Shown here: one piece after another, positions 33,692 through 37,991 of the stretch | Numbering within the stretch: the stretch's first letter is position 1 | Layout of the letters: the number at the start of each line of letters is the position of its first letter | Assembly: GCA_910586355.1 (NCBI GenBank) | Contig: CAJUHJ010000014.1 | Location: forward strand, 40,785-78,775 | Source: an uncultured Lachnospiraceae bacterium | Lineage (GTDB): Bacteria > Bacillota > Clostridia > Lachnospirales > Lachnospiraceae | DNA length: 37,991 bases | Direction of reading: 5' to 3' | Notes under the pieces: generated by a model | Databases searched by the model: none | Told to the model about the DNA's origin: nothing | The model's input: only the letters and a program-made list of their open reading frames with translations | Program-made: the position numbers and the translations under genes

Positions 33692-33886
33692 ATGAGCGTA
33701 AATTTAATTTTTAAAATAGCTGCGGTAGGAATTATCGTCACCGTACTAAGTCAGGTTTTAAAACACAGCGGGAGAGAAGAACATGCGTTTTTGATAAGCC
33801 TTGCAGGATTGATTATCGTATTGTTTTGGATTTTACCCTATATTGTTGAATTGTTTGAAACAATGCAGAATTTATTTGCTTTGTAG
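33692..33886 (+). CDS. spoIIIAC: Stage III sporulation protein AC
   Basis: 64 residues with two transmembrane helices: LIFKIAAVGIIVTVLSQVL and the later AFLISLAGLIIVLFWILPYI. The motif QVLKHSGREE between them is typical of SpoIIIAC. The ribosome binding site is AAGGAG. SpoIIIAC belongs to the small membrane proteins of the channel. Confidence 0.93.
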   Translation: MSVNLIFKIAAVGIIVTVLSQVLKHSGREEHAFLISLAGLIIVLFWILPYIVELFETMQNLFAL

Positions 33887-33895
33887 GAGGACGGT

Positions 33896-34279
33896 ATGGA
33901 TATTTTAAAAATCAGTATATTTGGGATTTCGGCTGTTCTTTTTGCATTAATTTTAAAAAGCTATCGTCCGGAGTATAGTTATTTTATCAGTATTGCGGTC
34001 TGTGTCTGCATATTTTTGTTTGTTGCAACAAAACTTGAACAGATTATCGGATATGCGGAAAAAATGCTTGATATGATACATATAGAAAATTCTTATATTA
34101 CCATGATTTTAAAAATGGTCGGGATTACTTATGTAGCAGAATTTGCTTCCGGTATCTGCAAAGATTGCGGGTATCAGACAATTGCCGGACAGATTGAGCT
34201 GTTTGCAAAGTTGTCTATCTTAGTCGTTGGGATGCCTGTTATGCTTGCTTTTATGGAGACGATAGGGGAAATGTTATGA
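33896..34279 (+). CDS. spoIIIAD: Stage III sporulation protein AD
   Basis: 127 residues with three to four membrane helices (ISIFGISAVLFALILKSY, ISIAVCVCIFLFVATKLEQI, and later KLSILVVGMPVMLAFMETI). The block MVGITYVAEFASGICKDCGY is characteristic of SpoIIIAD. AGGAGG lies at 33885-33890, overlapping the spoIIIAC stop. Related to AC, probably by duplication. Confidence 0.93.
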   Translation: MDILKISIFGISAVLFALILKSYRPEYSYFISIAVCVCIFLFVATKLEQIIGYAEKMLDMIHIENSYITMILKMVGITYVAEFASGICKDCGYQTIAGQIELFAKLSILVVGMPVMLAFMETIGEML

Positions 34280-35403
34280 AACGATGGCTGGCAGGAGGCG
34301 TAATTTTTTTTCTGGTTTATTTTCATGGAGTAACTGTTTTGGGTTCTTCTGCAGAAGAGATGATGGGGGAATTAGATTTTACTGAAATCAGCAGTTTTTT
34401 AGAAGAAAATGACGAGGTAACCGTTACATTTGAAGAATTGATGCAGTCGCTGCTTAAAGGAGGTGAAATACCCTATGAAACAATTGGAGATTTGGTAAAA
34501 GAATTTCTTTTATCCGGGTTTGCAGAAAACAAGCAGCTTGTACTTATGCTCCTTGTGATATCCCTTGCGTTTTCTATTTTAAAAACATATGCAAAGAGTT
34601 TTACAAATTCCTATGTGTCTGAAATCTGCTTTTTCTTATGTTATTGTTTTATGATGGCGGTTTTGTTGGAGTCGTTTTCCGTAATGAATGAAACTGTGGC
34701 GGCAACAGCGGAAAAAATGACGGGTTTTATGAAGGTTTTGGTGCCTGTGTATTGTACTGCAATGTCGTTTTCGTTAAACTTTCATTCTTCAGCAGTAGCA
34801 TATTCCCTGATTTTTACGGCTATTTATTTGGTGGAATGGATGATACAGTATATTTTATCTCCTTTGGTTCAAGTCTATGTCATTATGGAATTTTTGAATT
34901 TTTTGATGGAAGAGGAACGTTTCCGCAGGCTTTCGGAATTGGTCAGCGGGGCAATACGTTTTCTTTTAAAGGCAGCCGTCACATTTATTCTTGGAATCAA
35001 TATTATCCAGGAAATGATTGCGCCGGCAGTTGACCGTCTGGCAGGAAATACAGTGGCAAAAACAATTCAGATGGTGCCTGGGATTGGAAATGTGGCAAAT
35101 GGAATGGGACAAATTTTTTTTAGTTCCGGACTGGTGATTAAAAATTGTGTAGGCGCGGCGGCATTGGTGATTTTAGTTTTTTTATGTGCAGTTCCGTTTT
35201 TGAAAATGGCGCTTTTAGCAGTATTGTATAAATTTATGTCTGCCATATTAGAGCCAATTGCAGATAAAAGGCTGTCAGGAGGAATGAATGGGATTGCAAA
35301 CGGAGGGATACTGTATTTGAAAATCCTAAATACTTGTTTTATGCTCTTTTTTTTGACGATTGCGCTGATTACGACGGCAACTGGATTCGGGATGGGAGGT
35401 TAA
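34276..35403 (+). CDS. spoIIIAE: Stage III sporulation protein AE
   Basis: 375 residues. It starts with a signal-like hydrophobic stretch (LAGGVIFFLVYFHGVTVLG), followed by a non-membrane region rich in acidic residues and then six or seven membrane helices. The block IQMVPGIGNVANGMGQIFF and ALLAVLYKFMSAILEPIAD are recognisable features. The ATG overlaps the spoIIIAD stop by four bases (ATGA). Polytopic channel component. Confidence 0.92.
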   Translation: MKRWLAGGVIFFLVYFHGVTVLGSSAEEMMGELDFTEISSFLEENDEVTVTFEELMQSLLKGGEIPYETIGDLVKEFLLSGFAENKQLVLMLLVISLAFSILKTYAKSFTNSYVSEICFFLCYCFMMAVLLESFSVMNETVAATAEKMTGFMKVLVPVYCTAMSFSLNFHSSAVAYSLIFTAIYLVEWMIQYILSPLVQVYVIMEFLNFLMEEERFRRLSELVSGAIRFLLKAAVTFILGINIIQEMIAPAVDRLAGNTVAKTIQMVPGIGNVANGMGQIFFSSGLVIKNCVGAAALVILVFLCAVPFLKMALLAVLYKFMSAILEPIADKRLSGGMNGIANGGILYLKILNTCFMLFFLTIALITTATGFGMGG

Positions 35404-35404
35404 A

Positions 35405-35938
35405 ATGTCTGAAATTGTGGAATGGGCGAAAAATTACAGTATGGTCTTTTTTCTGATGACAATATTGACGACTGCAGCCGCCAAAAAGGAATACCGGAAA
35501 TATATCCAGCTTTTTGTGGAAATTATTCTTGTCATTACATTGCTGAATCCATTGCTTGGCTTAATGGGAAAATCAGAGGATTTATTTGAGAAAATTTCTT
35601 ATGACAGTTTTTGGCAGGGACTTGAGGGAATGAAAATGGATCAGGACAAAATAGATTTTTTAGATGAAGGGCAGTATATTGCGTATTATGAAGGGGCAAT
35701 AGAAACAGATGTAAAATTACTGGCAGAAAATTCCGGGTATGCTGTAACAGATGTTGCTGTGATATTAAATGAAAAGTATGAAGTAGATTATATGGAACTT
35801 GAAGTGGCAAAACAAGAGTTGGAACCAGTGATTATCGGCACTTTAGAGAAGAAGGAAAATTCAGAAATTACCGCGTTAAAAGAGAAGGTCGCGAAATATT
35901 ACCAGATAGATACATCTCAGATTTCGATTCGCAATTAG
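35405..35938 (+). CDS. spoIIIAF: Stage III sporulation protein AF
   Basis: 177 residues. Two N-terminal transmembrane helices (MVFFLMTILTTAAA, FVEIILVITLLNPLLGLMG) precede a soluble domain with a ring-building-like fold. GGGAGG ends about five bases before the ATG, one base after the spoIIIAE stop. It contributes to the SpoIIIA complex in the outer forespore membrane. Confidence 0.9.
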   Translation: MSEIVEWAKNYSMVFFLMTILTTAAAKKEYRKYIQLFVEIILVITLLNPLLGLMGKSEDLFEKISYDSFWQGLEGMKMDQDKIDFLDEGQYIAYYEGAIETDVKLLAENSGYAVTDVAVILNEKYEVDYMELEVAKQELEPVIIGTLEKKENSEITALKEKVAKYYQIDTSQISIRN

Positions 35939-35948
35939 GAGGAACGCC

Positions 35949-36548
35949 ATGAAATTGAAAGAATTTATTCAAAACAAGGCATGGAAGAAATGGGACAAAA
36001 GCCAGTGGACGATTATCATTTTAACCGGAGTTTTACTGATGATACTTGCAATACCGACAGAAAACAAGAAGAAAGAAGCAGAAACGCAGAAAAAAGAGGA
36101 AAAAGAAGCTGTAAAAGAGAGCAGTTCAGATAAAAAGAGTTATGTACAGGAGATGGAAAGCAGATTAGAAGAAACGCTTTCGGCAATTGAGGGGGCGGGC
36201 AGGGTAGAGGTTATGATTACATTAGAAGATATGGGAGAAAGCGTTGTAGAAAAGGATACAGCCAAAGAATCTTCAGATTTGCAGGAGACAGACCGGGAAG
36301 GGGGAATACGAAAAGACAGTACAGTACAGATAACGGGAGAAACGGTATATGAAGAAAAAAGCAGTGAAAAAACGCCTTTTGTAGGAAAAGAAATATCACC
36401 AAAGATTGCGGGAGTATTAGTCGTTGCACAGGGAGGAGAAAATACTGTGGTGAAGCAAAATATTTCTGAGGCTGTAATGGCATTATTCCAAATAGATGTG
36501 AATAGAATTAAAGTAGTTAAGATGAATATTCAGGAGGAAAAATATTGA
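35949..36548 (+). CDS. spoIIIAG: Stage III sporulation protein AG
   Basis: 199 residues. One membrane helix (WTIIILTGVLLMILAIP, about 21-37), then a charged linker and a ring-building motif domain (SRLEETLSAIEGAGRVEVMI). In B. subtilis SpoIIIAG forms a 30-fold ring in the intermembrane space. AGGAGG lies at 35937-35942. Its end overlaps spoIIIAH. Confidence 0.92.
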   Translation: MKLKEFIQNKAWKKWDKSQWTIIILTGVLLMILAIPTENKKKEAETQKKEEKEAVKESSSDKKSYVQEMESRLEETLSAIEGAGRVEVMITLEDMGESVVEKDTAKESSDLQETDREGGIRKDSTVQITGETVYEEKSSEKTPFVGKEISPKIAGVLVVAQGGENTVVKQNISEAVMALFQIDVNRIKVVKMNIQEEKY

Positions 36549-37312
36549 AAAAGAAATTGAAAAAAAATCAAATTATTATTACAGCATTGGCACTAATGAT
36601 TGCAGTTGCAGGATACGTCAGCTATACAAGAAGCAACTTAGACAGCGACGCGGCAGCAGAAGCAAGCGCGGGAATTTCAGAAGATTCTTATGAAATTTCT
36701 GACGACCCGATTATAGAGGGGAATATTTTTACAGATACGGGCGACGGCCTTGATGTGGCGGCAGCAACAGAAACGGCTGGAACAGACGTGGCGCAGCAGG
36801 AAGCCGCCGCAGAAACGGAATTAAATCCGGGAGAAGCTGTTTTAACCAGTTCTACCGTAGGAAATGTAGACTTTGCAGCAGAGATGAAACTGACAAGAGA
36901 GCAGGTAAGGGCAAAAAATAAAGAAACGCTGCTTGGCATTGTCAACAGCACGACGCTTACCGATGAGCAGAAACAGGCGGCAGTAGATCAAATGATTGCT
37001 CTAACAGAAACCGCAGAGCGTGAAGCAGCGGCAGAAATGCTTTTAGAAGCAAAAGGATTTACAGACGTCGTTGTCAGTATTACAGACAATGCGGCAGACG
37101 TTGTATTAAATATGGGAGACGTCACTGATGCAAAACGCGCGCAGGTCGAGGATATTGTAAAACGCAAAACGAGTATCAGTGCAGAAAATATTATTATCAC
37201 GCCGATTGATACCAGCGTTTCTACACAAACAGAAAGTGAAACACAGGCAGAAAGCGAGACGCAGACGTCCTCTGTTCCAGAATCAACAGAGACGGAAACA
37301 GCGGCAGAATAA
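36545..37312 (+). CDS. spoIIIAH: Stage III sporulation protein AH
   Basis: 255 residues. One N-terminal membrane helix (IIITALALMIAVAGYVSYT), a long acidic and alanine-rich linker, then a YscJ/FliF-like ring domain (EREAAAEMLLEAKGFTDVVV, DAKRAQVEDIVKRKTS). A Ser/Thr/Glu-rich tail closes the protein. SpoIIIAH pairs with SpoIIQ of the forespore. The start is TTG 36545, overlapping the spoIIIAG stop (TTGA), with AGGAGG upstream. It is the last gene of the operon; no terminator is visible. Confidence 0.93.
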   Translation: MKKKLKKNQIIITALALMIAVAGYVSYTRSNLDSDAAAEASAGISEDSYEISDDPIIEGNIFTDTGDGLDVAAATETAGTDVAQQEAAAETELNPGEAVLTSSTVGNVDFAAEMKLTREQVRAKNKETLLGIVNSTTLTDEQKQAAVDQMIALTETAEREAAAEMLLEAKGFTDVVVSITDNAADVVLNMGDVTDAKRAQVEDIVKRKTSISAENIIITPIDTSVSTQTESETQAESETQTSSVPESTETETAAE

Positions 37313-37330
37313 TATAGAGGCAGAATAATA
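37303..37330. repeat. 12-bp direct repeat across the spoIIIAH stop
   Basis: GGCAGAATAATA occurs at 37303-37314 and again at 37319-37330, separated by TAGA. The first copy contains the stop codon of spoIIIAH. It lies at the border with the recombinase remnant. Confidence 0.85.
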
Positions 37331-37343
37331 GATAGAAAATAAA

Positions 37344-37832
37344 GTGTGTAAGGAAACTTGCCTCATAGAAACAACGAATGAAGAGAAGTCCAAACATTCT
37401 TTCCAACGAGAAATTATCGGGGACTGCAGGGCGGTTATGGAAGTCCTGTCAGCCTGCGGTTTCATTGACACAGAGATGGAGGCGGTCAGCAGCGAGATGG
37501 AGGTGACTGTGGGGCTGATCCAGAAGTTGGTCGATGAGAACGCCACCCAGAAACTTGACCAACACGACTACCGCAAAAAGTATGACGGGTATGCAAGCCG
37601 GTACGCCGCCCTTGAGAGCCGGATGGACAGACTGGAGAAAGAGCGGGAAAGGAAGGAAATTCAGTATGACATTTTCAGCGGCTTCCTTTCAAGGTTTAAG
37701 GAAGTGCAGGAGATGCCGGTGAATTTCAGTGAAAAGCTGTTCCACAGGCTTGTGGATTACGCAACAGTCCATTCAGATGGAAGGGTGGTGTTCACCTTCC
37801 GCAACGGAGTGGAAGGCAGCACGGAAAAATAA
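37344..37832 (+). pseudogene. C-terminal remnant of a large serine recombinase (Tn4451-TnpX/ICE type)
   Basis: An open frame of 162 codons from a GTG, with no good ribosome binding site. From about residue 22 it matches, by memory of the family, the end of large serine recombinases: REIIGDCRAVMEVL, LVDENATQKLDQHDYRKKYD, then a coiled coil (MDRLEKERERKEIQYD) and FSEKLFHRLVDYATVHSDGR with VVFTFRNG. The N-terminal catalytic serine domain and most of the DNA-binding part are missing. Base use is more GC-rich than the spoIIIA genes. It is probably what is left of an excised or decayed mobile element; it is unlikely to act alone. Confidence 0.78.
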
Positions 37833-37835
37833 AGG

Positions 37836-37882
37836 CAGTGGGCGGGTTCCGGGTGATTTCGGATATCCTGCCCGCTGTTTTT
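37836..37882 (+). terminator. Terminator after the recombinase remnant
   Basis: An 11-bp stem (CAGTGGGCGGG, 37836-37846, with 37867-37877, two G-U pairs) has a 20-base loop and is followed by TTTTT. Confidence 0.75.
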
Positions 37883-37938
37883 GCGTGTGTCAATGAAAAA
37901 AGATGAAGGACAGAGTAGAAATCTACAAAGAATAGAAG

Positions 37939-37991
37939 TATAATGTAACGGCAGATGAATACTCGAAAAACAAAAAAATTTTGGAGGTGAT
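37939..37991 (+). promoter_or_regulatory. Upstream region of a gene beyond the window edge
   Basis: A perfect TATAAT (37939-37944) has no convincing -35 partner. A strong GGAGGTGAT occupies the last nine bases of the window, so a start codon should follow within a few bases outside. Confidence 0.5.

Noticed and set aside
37534..37722. 62-codon plus-strand frame inside the recombinase remnant
   Set aside because: Out-of-frame shadow; the recombinase-like frame is the one with family motifs.

Overview
The window looks like a chromosomal segment of a spore-forming, low-GC Firmicute, most likely a Lachnospiraceae-type Clostridium. Four things point there: a complete spoIIIA operon; the CIRCE-hrcA-grpE-dnaK-dnaJ-prmA-rsmE block; the ireB-ruvX-DUF1292-rnj-ylbF-trmR-U32 housekeeping cluster; and strong AGGAGG ribosome binding sites throughout with some GTG and TTG starts. 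This is a family-level inference from gene content, not a database match. No rRNA, tRNA or CRISPR array is visible.

Layout. 1-1145: 3' end of a Big_2/leucine-rich-repeat surface protein. 1276-8591: heat-shock operon under CIRCE, a J-domain-like protein, then prmA and rsmE. 8597-10964: cysteine desulfurase and thiI, a pair for tRNA 4-thiouridine. 11018-11251: an HPr-like protein without the active-site histidine, on the minus strand. 11252-12008: no credible gene, but two inverted copies of a hairpin-rich repeat. 12009-18823: mtaB and a long run of regulatory, RNA-processing and tRNA-modifying genes. 18826-19896: lactonase-fold protein.

20020-22733: an apparent type II restriction-modification pair, convergent across a shared terminator and AT-rich beside its neighbours. 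It sits between the lactonase gene and aroC. Divergent from aroC is an acetyltransferase-TetR operon with palindromes in its promoter. Then come a 41-residue membrane protein and alaS, followed by about 650 bases with nested palindromes and a frameshifted small gene. 28661-31824: a MerR/TipAS regulator, a LUD-domain protein and an ABC exporter. 31965-32141: rpsU. 32261-37312: spoIIIAA-AH, intact. 37344-37832: a decayed C-terminal fragment of a large serine recombinase, i.e. the scar of a mobile element. The window ends on a strong ribosome binding site for a gene outside it.

How the genes work together. HrcA and CIRCE control the DnaK-DnaJ-GrpE chaperone. NifS-type desulfurase and ThiI modify U8 of tRNA. 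The U32 protein and TrmR likely hydroxylate and then methylate U34. MtaB methylthiolates t6A37. SpoIIIAA-AH build the mother-cell half of the channel to the forespore. I found no clearly new multi-gene system. The best leads are the paired hairpin repeat at 11373-11969, the two hairpins with mutually complementary loops after alaS, the histidine-less HPr, and the restriction gene whose family I do not recognise.
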